This document shows, piece after piece, positions 1 through 6,508 of a DNA stretch of 9,122 nt. The notes under the pieces are model-generated. The model was not told where the DNA came from. It saw only the letters and a list, made by a program, of their open reading frames with translations, and did no database searches. The position numbers and the translations under genes were made by a program. Location of the stretch: NCBI GenBank assembly GCA_002686675.1, contig NYYF01000055.1, positions 1 to 9,122 on the forward strand, read 5' to 3'. Source of the stretch: Fidelibacterota bacterium. Lineage in GTDB: Bacteria; Marinisomatota; Marinisomatia; Marinisomatales; UBA8229. Positions within the stretch are counted from its first letter, which is position 1. Every line of letters starts with the position of its first letter.

Positions 1-231
1 ACGTTTAAAAAAGCCTCCTGGGATTTTTCCGGCAGCGTAGTGCCGTTCTCGATATTCGACCTGGAGAGGGAACCAGTCGATATCTTCTCTCATGGTCTTT
101 GCTGCATTTACTGCTGTAATAATCGTTGTTTCCCCGTATTGTACAATGACTGATCCGGAAGATTGCCTGGCAACCTGGCCAGTCTGGATAGAAAGGGTTT
201 TCCCGTTTAGTTCAATTTCATATTTTTTCAT
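1..231 (-). CDS. pnp: Polyribonucleotide nucleotidyltransferase (PNPase), N-terminal part, cut by window edge
   Basis: PNPase is a trimeric cytoplasmic 3'-5' exoribonuclease that degrades RNA phosphorolytically and is a core part of RNA turnover. Only the first 77 codons are visible, from the ATG at 229-231 to base 1. The protein starts [20 protein letters not shown], followed by GETTIITAV at residues 33-41. The highly conserved first RNase PH-domain stretch follows: [20 protein letters not shown] at residues 58-77. That last stretch is nearly diagnostic of PNPase. The frame is open to the edge and in phase with it, so nothing suggests a broken gene. The start lies 9 bases after the rpsO stop and no strong Shine-Dalgarno sequence is seen, so translation is probably coupled to rpsO. 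The rpsO-pnp order is widely conserved in bacteria. The rest of the enzyme (second PH domain, KH and S1 domains) must lie outside the window. Confidence 0.95.
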   Translation of the reverse strand, partial: MKKYEIELNGKTLSIQTGQVARQSSGSVIVQYGETTIITAVNAAKTMREDIDWFPLQVEYRERHYAAGKIPGGFFKR

Positions 232-240
232 TAGGTATAT

Positions 241-510
241 TTACTTTCTTATTTTCAATTTATTAGTTAATTCCACATAAGATTCAGGATTGGTTCTTTG
301 CAGATATTTCATCAGTCTTCTCCGCTGGGAAACCAGTTTCACTAATCCATGCCTGGAATGGTTGTCTTTAGTATGAATATTCACATGATCTGTCACATCA
401 CGTATTCTCTGGGTCAAAAGGGCAACTTGAGTCTCGGTAGACCCTGAATCGTCCTTATCTTTACCAAATTTATTAATAATTTCATTTTTCTTTTCAGTGC
501 TCAGCGACAT
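241..510 (-). CDS. rpsO: 30S ribosomal protein S15
   Basis: S15 is a primary 16S rRNA-binding protein that nucleates assembly of the 30S platform. The 89-residue product has exactly the usual family length and keeps the signature blocks: DSGSTETQVALLTQRI at residues 21-36, HTKDNHSRHGL at 46-56, and QRRRLMKYL at 62-70. The last two lie in the rRNA-binding helices and loop. The ATG is preceded by a good Shine-Dalgarno sequence, AGGAG, five bases upstream. That sequence overlaps the TAG stop of ribF. The gene lies between ribF and pnp, the order common to many bacteria. In several bacteria S15 represses its own mRNA through a leader structure. Here only 8 bases separate it from ribF, so any such element would have to lie inside ribF coding sequence, and I see none. 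Identification is secure. Confidence 0.98.
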   Translation of the reverse strand: MSLSTEKKNEIINKFGKDKDDSGSTETQVALLTQRIRDVTDHVNIHTKDNHSRHGLVKLVSQRRRLMKYLQRTNPESYVELTNKLKIRK

Positions 511-515
511 TTTTT

Positions 516-520
516 CTCCT
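516..520 (-). promoter_or_regulatory. Ribosome binding site of rpsO, overlapping the ribF stop codon
   Basis: On the minus strand the junction reads TAGGAGAAAAAATG. AGGAG is a near-perfect Shine-Dalgarno core five bases before the rpsO ATG, and its first bases are part of the TAG stop of ribF (519-521). A ribosome terminating on ribF is therefore placed directly on the rpsO initiation signal. Reinitiation is an inference. Confidence 0.75.
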
Positions 521-1457
521 AATTATACTTTTTCATTAGATCTAGACTGTGCTCTCTATCTCTTGTTAATTGTTCAATTAAATTTTTTTCAGAAGTAAAT
601 TTCTTTTCATCACGAATTCTTTCAAGAAACTCAATGGTAATTTCTTTTGAATAAAGATCGGCGGAATCTAAATCAAAAAAATGTACTTCCATTACAAAAA
701 TTCTTTCACCAAATGTTGGTCGAAATCCAAGGTTGCACATTCCATACAATTGGTTTCCATTCACTCTTCCCCGGGTCAGGTACACTCCATTTTCAGGAAG
801 GAGTTGATCTTTTTCAATAGGAACAAAATTTGCTGTGGGAAAAGTCATTCTTCTACCCCTTCCGCTCCCGTGAATTACTTTTGCGCGAAATCCATAGACC
901 CATCCCAGTTCAAAATTGGCCCGGCGTATATATCCTGACTGGATCAATTCCCGGATGTGTGAACTGGAAATAACAACCCCTTCATCCGTAAAAGGTGCTA
1001 CAACATCCACCTGGATATCCTTATGTGATAAATAGGATTGAATAAACTCAGGGCTTCCGCCCCGTTCATATCCAAAATGATGATCATACCCCACGATCAC
1101 GTGGATGGGATGAAAATAGTTTATAACAACCTCTTCAAGATAATCTTTTGCAGTAAGCTGAGAAAAATCCTGGGTGAATGGAATAATTAAGACCGTATCT
1201 AACTGATATTTTTTCAGGATAGAGATTTTCGCATCTAAATTCATGATAAGAGATAATTTTTCCCTGTCTCTATTCAGAACATGCCTAGGGTGTGGATCAA
1301 AAGTAATAAGTACTGACGGAACATTTTTGCTCTTTGCGTTCACAACAACCTGTTTCACTATTTCCTGGTGTCCACGGTGAAGTCCGTCAAAAGTACCCAT
1401 TGTTACAACACTTCCGGAGATAGGTACAGCATCGCTTAAGTTTCGATAGATAACCAT
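519..1457 (-). CDS. ribF: Bifunctional riboflavin kinase / FAD synthetase
   Basis: RibF phosphorylates riboflavin to FMN and then adenylates FMN to FAD in the cytoplasm. The 312-residue length is typical of the two-domain bacterial enzyme. The N-terminal nucleotidyltransferase domain shows GTFDGLHRGH at residues 21-30 (nucleotide-binding loop), DPHP at 54-57, GYDHHFG at 123-129 and SSSHIR at 164-169. The C-terminal riboflavin kinase domain shows GRGRRMTFPTANF at about 199-211, with the PTAN Mg-ATP motif at 207-210. It also has GVYLTRG (224-230), NLGFRPTFGE (242-251) and a likely catalytic Glu at 257 in MEVHFF. Both halves keep their key residues, so both activities are expected. The ATG overlaps the 3' end of truB by 22 bases and the gene ends 8 bases before rpsO, so it is an internal member of the operon. 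No FMN riboswitch precedes it, consistent with operon-driven, constitutive expression. Confidence 0.96.
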   Translation of the reverse strand: MVIYRNLSDAVPISGSVVTMGTFDGLHRGHQEIVKQVVVNAKSKNVPSVLITFDPHPRHVLNRDREKLSLIMNLDAKISILKKYQLDTVLIIPFTQDFSQLTAKDYLEEVVINYFHPIHVIVGYDHHFGYERGGSPEFIQSYLSHKDIQVDVVAPFTDEGVVISSSHIRELIQSGYIRRANFELGWVYGFRAKVIHGSGRGRRMTFPTANFVPIEKDQLLPENGVYLTRGRVNGNQLYGMCNLGFRPTFGERIFVMEVHFFDLDSADLYSKEITIEFLERIRDEKKFTSEKNLIEQLTRDREHSLDLMKKYN

Positions 1458-2089
1458 TGTTCTGAAAACTTATCAATTGTCAGGGAATTCTTTACATGGA
1501 ACTCACCGACAGATGTCCTGATTAATTTTGTTAAATGTCCTGCAGTTCCCAGAGATTTTGCAATATCATGTCCAAGCACACGAACATAAGTACCTTTAGA
1601 GCATTTTACAGAGAACCTGATAAAAGGGGAGTCATAGGATATGAGCTGAAGTGCATGGATGTTAATATCCACCGGATCGCGATGAACAGTCAGATTTTTT
1701 CGTGCAAGCTTGTACAGGCGGACTCCCTTTATTCGTTTTGCAGAATACATTGGGGGCGTCTGTTTTTGTGCACCCAGGAAACCGGCAAACGTCTTTTTTA
1801 TCTGGTCAATTGTTAGGTTCGGGACAGGTGTTGTTTCTATTGTTTTTCCTTCCCTGTCCATTGTATCAGTACCAACGCCAATCTTTACTGTTGCTTCATA
1901 GGTCTTGTCACATGCGGCTATGTCCGTCAAGCTCTTAGTATCTTTTCCGGTCCCGATAATTAACACACCTTCTGCAAACGGATCCAGCGTGCCTCCATGG
2001 CCTACTTTCTTTTCGTGCACGATATTCCGAAGTTTTTTGACCACATCAAAAGAAGTCCAGCTGACTGGTTTATAAATATTAGCGATCAT
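1436..2089 (-). CDS. truB: tRNA pseudouridine(55) synthase, short form without a PUA domain
   Basis: TruB converts uridine 55 in the T-loop of tRNAs to pseudouridine and also helps tRNA fold. The motif GHGGTLDPFAEGVL at residues 30-43 carries the catalytic Asp36. KTYEAT (63-68) supplies the active-site Tyr65, and KCSKGTYVRVLGHDIA (163-178) is the conserved late catalytic-core block. The protein has 217 residues. The E. coli enzyme is about 314 and carries a C-terminal PUA RNA-binding domain; here the sequence stops shortly after the catalytic core, so the PUA domain appears absent. Short TruB forms occur in several lineages, so this is probably natural and not truncation: the stop is followed directly by an intact operon. 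The ATG overlaps the end of rbfA by 11 bases and is preceded by an A-rich run with no clear Shine-Dalgarno sequence. Translational coupling to rbfA is likely. Confidence 0.96.
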   Translation of the reverse strand: MIANIYKPVSWTSFDVVKKLRNIVHEKKVGHGGTLDPFAEGVLIIGTGKDTKSLTDIAACDKTYEATVKIGVGTDTMDREGKTIETTPVPNLTIDQIKKTFAGFLGAQKQTPPMYSAKRIKGVRLYKLARKNLTVHRDPVDINIHALQLISYDSPFIRFSVKCSKGTYVRVLGHDIAKSLGTAGHLTKLIRTSVGEFHVKNSLTIDKFSEQWLSIET

Positions 2090-2477
2090 TTTTTTTTCTG
2101 GGGGTAATAGTGTTGAGAACTTTCTCTATTTTTTCATGGTATACCATTGATTCATCAAAAATAAATTGAAGATCCGGAGTTGTTCTTATATGGAGTTCAG
2201 GGCTCATATATTTTTTAAATGCTTTTGTTAACCTGTTTAATTCTCGTTCGATATCTGGTATCTCTTTTTTGGGCTGATAAACACTAAAATACACTTTTGC
2301 AAGATGAAAATCGGGTGACAGGTCGACGCTGGTGAACGTCACAAACCCAAATAGGGATAGATCAATATATTTTAATGCGATCTCACCGAGTATTTCCTGA
2401 ATTTGTTCACCGACACGCTGAGTCCGTTTATACGGAAGTTGCGCTCTCAAGTTTTCTTTTGACTTCTTTAATTTCAT
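2079..2477 (-). CDS. rbfA: 30S ribosome-binding factor A
   Basis: RbfA is a small KH-type protein that binds the immature 30S subunit near 16S helix 1 and promotes late maturation and cold adaptation. From the ATG at 2475-2477 the product is 132 residues, close to the family norm. Conserved features are RTQRVGEQIQEILGEIA at residues 18-34 (first helix), DLSPDFHLAKVYFSVY at about 52-67 (central strands), and HIRTTPDLQFIFDESM at 96-111 (final strand and Asp-Glu-Ser signature). The start is not certain. An in-frame TTG lies three codons upstream, and a TTG nine codons downstream would give about 123 residues and better match the usual short lead before the RV-EQI helix. With the ATG chosen, the gene overlaps infB by 50 bases; with the later TTG, the overlap is 23. 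It ends in a run of nine A residues overlapping the truB start. Confidence 0.93.
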   Translation of the reverse strand: MKLKKSKENLRAQLPYKRTQRVGEQIQEILGEIALKYIDLSLFGFVTFTSVDLSPDFHLAKVYFSVYQPKKEIPDIERELNRLTKAFKKYMSPELHIRTTPDLQFIFDESMVYHEKIEKVLNTITPRKKNDR

Positions 2478-4947
2478 ATATTTCAATCACATCGTCTTTC
2501 TTATATTTTTTTACGTCTTCCAGGGATATACCGCATTCCATCCCTTCCTTTACTTCTTTCACATCATCCTTAAAGCGTCTCAGGGATGAAAGCTGATGGC
2601 CTTCGGAAATAACTTCATCGTCACGTATAAGCCGGGCTAATCCATTACGTTTAATGATCCCTTCTGTAACCTGGGAACCGGCAATAAAACCAATCTTCGG
2701 TATCTTAAATTGTTCAAGAACTGTTGCCCTTCCCACTATTTCTTCAACTTTATCCGGTTCAAGGAGTCCCTCCAGGGCCAGTTTGATTTCTTCCACAACT
2801 TTGTAAATAACATTGTATATCCGTACTTCCACCCCGGTTTGTTTTGCCAGGAGTTTCGCATTTGAAGACTCCAGGACGTGGAATCCTATGATCACAGCAT
2901 TGGAAGCCTGGGCCAGTAAGATATCTGATTCGGATACGGGTCCTACCGCCTTATGTATTACTTTAATACTTACTTCTTTTGTATTGAGCTTTTCCAGGGT
3001 TTCCGACAGGGCATCAATAGAACCGTCAACATCTCCTTTAATTACAAGGGGAAGCATATTAGTTTCTCCCTCTTTAATCATTGATGATATAACATCTAAA
3101 GAATGGGTGGCAATTTTCTTTTGTTCTATTTCTCTTCTTAATCTCTGCCGGTCTGTGGCGAGTCTTTTTAATATTTTTTCGTCTTCAATGACCCTGAAAA
3201 TATCTGCTGCTTGAGGCACCTGATCAAAACCAAGGATCTGGATCGCATCTGATGGATACGCTTCTTTGATTCTCTGGCCTCTTTCATTTATAAGAGCGCG
3301 TACTTTACCAGGGGAATCATTACAAATAAATAAATCACCAATGGATAACGTTCCTTTTTGTATCAGCACTGTACCTACCGGGCCAAGGCCTTTATCAATC
3401 CGGGATTCAATGACGGTGCCACGGGCAGGACAGTCAAAATTAGACTGTAAATTTAACATTTCTGATTCCAGGAGAATTCCATCAATCAAATTATCCATGC
3501 CGGTGCCTTGTTTTGCTGAAACCTCCACGGCTTGGATTTTTCCTCCCCAGTCTTCCACAAGGACTTCATTCTCAGAGAGCTCACGTTTCACCTTGTCCAC
3601 ATCGGCTCCCGGTATGTCAATTTTATTGATGGCAACCACAATGGGAACCTGGGCGGCGCGTGCATGGCTGATTGCTTCGATAGTCTGTGGCATGACTGAA
3701 TCATCGGCAGCAACAACAAGAATGACAATATCCGTGATCTGTGCACCCCGGGAACGCATGGCAGTAAAGGCTTCATGTCCCGGTGTATCCAGGAAGGTAA
3801 TCAATTTATTATTTTTCTGTTCGACTTTATATGCGCCAATATGTTGTGTAATTCCCCCTGATTCCCCCGCAACGACATTTGTATCTCTTATGTAATCAAG
3901 GAGTGAAGTTTTTCCGTGGTCAACATGCCCCATCACCGTAATAACAGGTGCCCTCGGTTTTGCCTTGGACAAATCCTCCTCAGTGTCTTCCAATGAAAAA
4001 AGTTCATCACCATATTCAATCAGCTTTTCTACAACACAATTATGTTCTTCCGCCAGAAGTTCGATCATATCCCAGTCAAGGCGCTGGTTGATGGTTGCAA
4101 GTACACCAAGGCTAAGGCATTTCTGGATTATTTCACTGGGCGTTACTTCAAAATACTTTGCCAACTCATCAATACTGGCATATTCTGGAACGGCAATCAC
4201 TTTTTTTAATGATACATCTTCCTCCGCATCAGCGATTTCCTTGCCTTTTTTATACGATTTTTTCTTCGTTTTTGTATCAATCTTTGCTAATGTTTGGCGA
4301 ACACGTTCCTCAACGCTTTTTTCAGGCGCAACTGCTTTACTGTCTGTGGAGGTTGGTCTTGTTCTCCTGATGCCTTTCCCAATTTCTGATTCAATATCTG
4401 TTAAATTTATTTTCCTTAGTTTTACTTTTTTTGGTGCCGGCTGAGCTTCTTTTTGAATTGTTTCTGTTTTTGATTTCTTCTGATCTGCCTTCTTTGGCTG
4501 TTCCTCTTTCCTTGATTCAGGTGCGGCTTTCTTTTGATCAGAGACAGATTTCTTCTTGACTGTTTTTTCGGCAGCCTTCTTTTTAGCCGCAACAGCCTTC
4601 TTCTCATCTGTCTCCTTCTTCAGTTCTTTTTTCGCTTTAGATATTTCGTCTGTTTCTAGCTTTCTCTGTTCAGAAAGTGAGAGAAGATTTATTTTTTTTG
4701 CGGATTTCTGGGTGTCTCGAAAACGGGTATCGTGTATTTCCTTCCTCATTTGTTCTTTACGATATCGCTCAATGGATTCTTTATCCTTTGAAAATTCGGT
4801 CAATATCTTATGATAATCTTTATCATCAATAGGAGCCATATGACTGCCAACTGTAATCCCCTCTTCATTGAGGAAGGCAATAATTTCTGTATGAGAGATA
4901 TTTAACTCTTTGGCAATATGAAAAATTCTTCTTGGACGGTCAGCCAT
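2428..4947 (-). CDS. infB: Translation initiation factor IF-2
   Basis: IF-2 is the GTPase that brings fMet-tRNA to the 30S subunit and promotes subunit joining. The 839 residues start with an IF2_N helical module (about 1-55), then a long Lys/Glu/Ala-rich linker of low complexity (about 60-245). A second IF2_N-like module follows at about 250-310 (IDELAKYFEVTPSEIIQKCL). The G domain is complete: G1 GHVDHGKT at 340-347, G2 GGITQHIGAY at 364-373, G3 DTPGHEAF at 387-394, G4 NKID at 441-444 and G5 SAKQGTG at 477-483. Beyond it come the beta-barrel and C-terminal tRNA-binding domains, with GDVDGSIDALSETLEKL and GMECGISLED recognisable. Size and domain order are normal for Gram-negative bacteria. 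The ATG is 7 bases after the nusA stop and lacks a strong Shine-Dalgarno sequence, so it is likely coupled to nusA. No ylxR gene lies between them. Confidence 0.98.
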   Translation of the reverse strand: MADRPRRIFHIAKELNISHTEIIAFLNEEGITVGSHMAPIDDKDYHKILTEFSKDKESIERYRKEQMRKEIHDTRFRDTQKSAKKINLLSLSEQRKLETDEISKAKKELKKETDEKKAVAAKKKAAEKTVKKKSVSDQKKAAPESRKEEQPKKADQKKSKTETIQKEAQPAPKKVKLRKINLTDIESEIGKGIRRTRPTSTDSKAVAPEKSVEERVRQTLAKIDTKTKKKSYKKGKEIADAEEDVSLKKVIAVPEYASIDELAKYFEVTPSEIIQKCLSLGVLATINQRLDWDMIELLAEEHNCVVEKLIEYGDELFSLEDTEEDLSKAKPRAPVITVMGHVDHGKTSLLDYIRDTNVVAGESGGITQHIGAYKVEQKNNKLITFLDTPGHEAFTAMRSRGAQITDIVILVVAADDSVMPQTIEAISHARAAQVPIVVAINKIDIPGADVDKVKRELSENEVLVEDWGGKIQAVEVSAKQGTGMDNLIDGILLESEMLNLQSNFDCPARGTVIESRIDKGLGPVGTVLIQKGTLSIGDLFICNDSPGKVRALINERGQRIKEAYPSDAIQILGFDQVPQAADIFRVIEDEKILKRLATDRQRLRREIEQKKIATHSLDVISSMIKEGETNMLPLVIKGDVDGSIDALSETLEKLNTKEVSIKVIHKAVGPVSESDILLAQASNAVIIGFHVLESSNAKLLAKQTGVEVRIYNVIYKVVEEIKLALEGLLEPDKVEEIVGRATVLEQFKIPKIGFIAGSQVTEGIIKRNGLARLIRDDEVISEGHQLSSLRRFKDDVKEVKEGMECGISLEDVKKYKKDDVIEIYEIKEVKRKLESATSV

Positions 4948-4954
4948 TATATTT

Positions 4955-6349
4955 TTATGAAATGTTTTCTGACTCTTTTGATTGAGGAATTAAGGTTTTT
5001 TCTTTTTCATGTGGTTTAATGGCTGAGTTATCTTCAATAGCCTCTGGTTTGGGGACCTCAATATCATCAGGGTTGTCATCATCTACTTCATCATCACTTC
5101 GGTTTTTTTCGATAAAATTCTGGATTGAATCGTAGATTTTTTCTAAAACCTTTTCTGTGATTCCTTTGACTTCTAAAAGGGTGTCTTCATCTTTTGCCTG
5201 GAATTCAGAGATGGTATTAACGCCTACTTCCTGTAAACTTTTTACAGGCCTTTTTGGAAATTTCGGGATTTCAATCAGCAGAGTATTCTGCTCAATTTTT
5301 CTTTGTTCATATTCTTTTTCTCCAAAGGCATCAATTCTATAATCAATAAGCTGGGATGCGAGCTTTATGTTCATTCCTCCCCTGCCAATTGCCAGGTCCA
5401 ACTCATCATCTTTAAAGATAGCCTCACAATATTTACGTTCATCATCAATATAAAGGTTCATTGGTTTTGCCGGTGACAAAGCTCTTGAAATTAATACTTC
5501 AGTCTTTTCACTATAATTCACAATATCTACTTTTTCATTATTTAATTCCCGAACGATTCCCTGGATTCGGCTCCCACGCATTCCAACACATGCACCAACT
5601 GCATCAATTCGGCGGTCATGGGAATATACTATTATTTTTGAACGTACACCTGGATATCGTGAAATGGATTGTATCTCGATTAGTCCGTCTTCTATTTCCG
5701 GGACTTCCATTTCAAACAATTTATACAAAAAGTGATTGTCACTCCGGGAAACAACTATGTCCGGTCCTTTCGAAGTATTTTCAACTGATTTAATTACAGC
5801 TCTAACTGTGTCTTTTCGCCGATAATTCTCTGAAGGTATCTGTTCCTTCTTTGGCAAACGCAGTTCCGCAAAACCAATATTCAGAAAAAGATTATCCCGT
5901 TGAATTTGACGAATTTCACCAATCACTATTTCTCCAATACGGTTTGCATAATCTTCATAAATATATTGTCTTTCGATGTCCTGAATTCGTTGAGAAAAAA
6001 ATTGTTTTGCATGAGCAATCATTCTCCGTCCAAAGACGCTGGGGTCTATAACTTCAACAAAGGGATCTCCAGCAGAAATTTCTTCCAGATCCGGTTCTTT
6101 TAATAAGGCATCTTCAACAGTGATCTGATTTAATGGATCTTCTACAACTTTTACGACAGTTTTTTCAGCGTATATTTCAATTTCTCCTTTGTCAATATTC
6201 ACTATGACGCTATAGTTTGATGCATCACCGTGCGTTCGTTCAATTATATAAAGAAATAACTGCTCAAGTATAGTTCCCAGTTCCGAACGTTCCACATTTT
6301 TATCACGCGCAAGGTCTGAAAATATTTCTATTAAATCTCTATTAATCAA
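4955..6349 (-). CDS. nusA: Transcription termination/antitermination factor NusA
   Basis: NusA binds RNA polymerase and nascent RNA and modulates pausing, termination and antitermination. From the proposed TTG start the protein has 464 residues. Visible regions are the N-terminal polymerase-binding domain (about 1-135, including DPSVFGRRMIAHAKQFFSQR at 102-121), an S1 domain (about 137-201, GEIVIGEIRQIQRDNLFLNI), KH1 (VGACVGMRGSRIQGIVREL, 251-269) and KH2 (LAIGRGGMNIKLASQLIDYR, 319-338). A helix-hairpin-helix-like segment lies at about 370-412, then a highly acidic, disordered tail (about 417-464). Start choice: an upstream in-frame TTG at 6359-6361 overlaps the GGGAGG Shine-Dalgarno sequence, so the next TTG (6347-6349) is preferred. 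Its spacing is 4 bases, slightly short; the adjacent ATT codon would be at 7. It is the first gene of the downstream operon, and no rimP lies upstream. Confidence 0.96.
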   Translation of the reverse strand: MINRDLIEIFSDLARDKNVERSELGTILEQLFLYIIERTHGDASNYSVIVNIDKGEIEIYAEKTVVKVVEDPLNQITVEDALLKEPDLEEISAGDPFVEVIDPSVFGRRMIAHAKQFFSQRIQDIERQYIYEDYANRIGEIVIGEIRQIQRDNLFLNIGFAELRLPKKEQIPSENYRRKDTVRAVIKSVENTSKGPDIVVSRSDNHFLYKLFEMEVPEIEDGLIEIQSISRYPGVRSKIIVYSHDRRIDAVGACVGMRGSRIQGIVRELNNEKVDIVNYSEKTEVLISRALSPAKPMNLYIDDERKYCEAIFKDDELDLAIGRGGMNIKLASQLIDYRIDAFGEKEYEQRKIEQNTLLIEIPKFPKRPVKSLQEVGVNTISEFQAKDEDTLLEVKGITEKVLEKIYDSIQNFIEKNRSDDEVDDDNPDDIEVPKPEAIEDNSAIKPHEKEKTLIPQSKESENIS

Positions 6350-6353
6350 GATT

Positions 6354-6359
6354 CCTCCC
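6354..6359 (-). promoter_or_regulatory. Shine-Dalgarno sequence that decides the nusA start
   Basis: The minus strand reads TTGGGAGGAATCTTGATT. GGGAGG is the best ribosome binding site in the window. It lies inside the first possible TTG-initiated frame, which argues that initiation is at the second TTG (6347-6349). Initiation at the ATT immediately after it cannot be excluded. Confidence 0.65.
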
Positions 6360-6378
6360 AAGGGTTTTGTACGTAGCC

Positions 6379-6408
6379 ATTATCCTTATTTTCTTGCTTT
6401 TTCGATAA
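6379..6408 (-). promoter_or_regulatory. Possible sigma-70-like promoter for the nusA operon
   Basis: Between the terminator hairpin and nusA, the minus strand carries GATAAT (6379-6384), a 5-of-6 match to the TATAAT -10 consensus. An 18-base spacer separates it from a poor -35 candidate, TTATCG (6403-6408). The position fits a short leader of roughly 20 bases before the nusA ribosome binding site. The region is AT-rich and matches by chance are easy, so this is a weak call supported mainly by its place just after a terminator. Confidence 0.25.
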
Positions 6409-6430
6409 CACATATTTTCTTCTAGATACA

Positions 6431-6455
6431 AAAAGTGGGCATTTCACCCACTTTT
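6431..6455 (-). terminator. Rho-independent terminator after the TPR-like gene
   Basis: A perfect 9-base-pair inverted repeat, AAAAGTGGG / CCCACTTTT, encloses a 7-base loop. On the minus strand the stem ends in CCCACTTTTT, giving a five-residue U tract (6430-6434, four of them inside the stem) after a GC-rich stem core. It lies 54 bases past the stop of the TPR-like gene and about 80 bases before nusA, so it likely separates the two transcription units. The stem is symmetric and could work in both directions, but no plus-strand gene needs it. Confidence 0.75.
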
Positions 6456-6508
6456 CACGCAAAAACTTATCACCTTCCAACTGGTTTTACAAGGTGTTTA
6501 ATTTCTCT

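Noticed and set aside
92..280. 62-codon plus-strand frame across the rpsO-pnp junction
   Set aside because: Antisense to pnp and rpsO, with no initiation signal.
2813..3214. 133-codon plus-strand frame inside infB
   Set aside because: Antisense to the conserved C-terminal half of IF-2; no family resemblance, and its openness follows from the codon use of infB.
3266..3895. 209-codon open frame on the plus strand inside infB
   Set aside because: It is antisense to the G domain of IF-2, has no ribosome binding site or recognisable motif, and its composition is what a reversed conserved gene gives.
3965..4444. 159-codon plus-strand frame opposite the IF-2 linker
   Set aside because: Low-complexity Ser/Phe-rich translation is the mirror of the Lys/Glu-rich linker; not a gene.
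4350..4770. Lys/Glu/Ala-rich repeat-like region in infB as a possible novel repeat
   Set aside because: Charged, low-complexity linkers between the N-terminal modules and the G domain are normal for IF-2; no exact repeat unit was seen.
6471..6496. Inverted repeat CACCTT / AAGGTG just past the TPR-like gene
   Set aside because: Six pairs around a 14-base loop, and the following T run is offset by several bases; the neighbouring perfect hairpin at 6431-6455 is a much better terminator. It could be chance.
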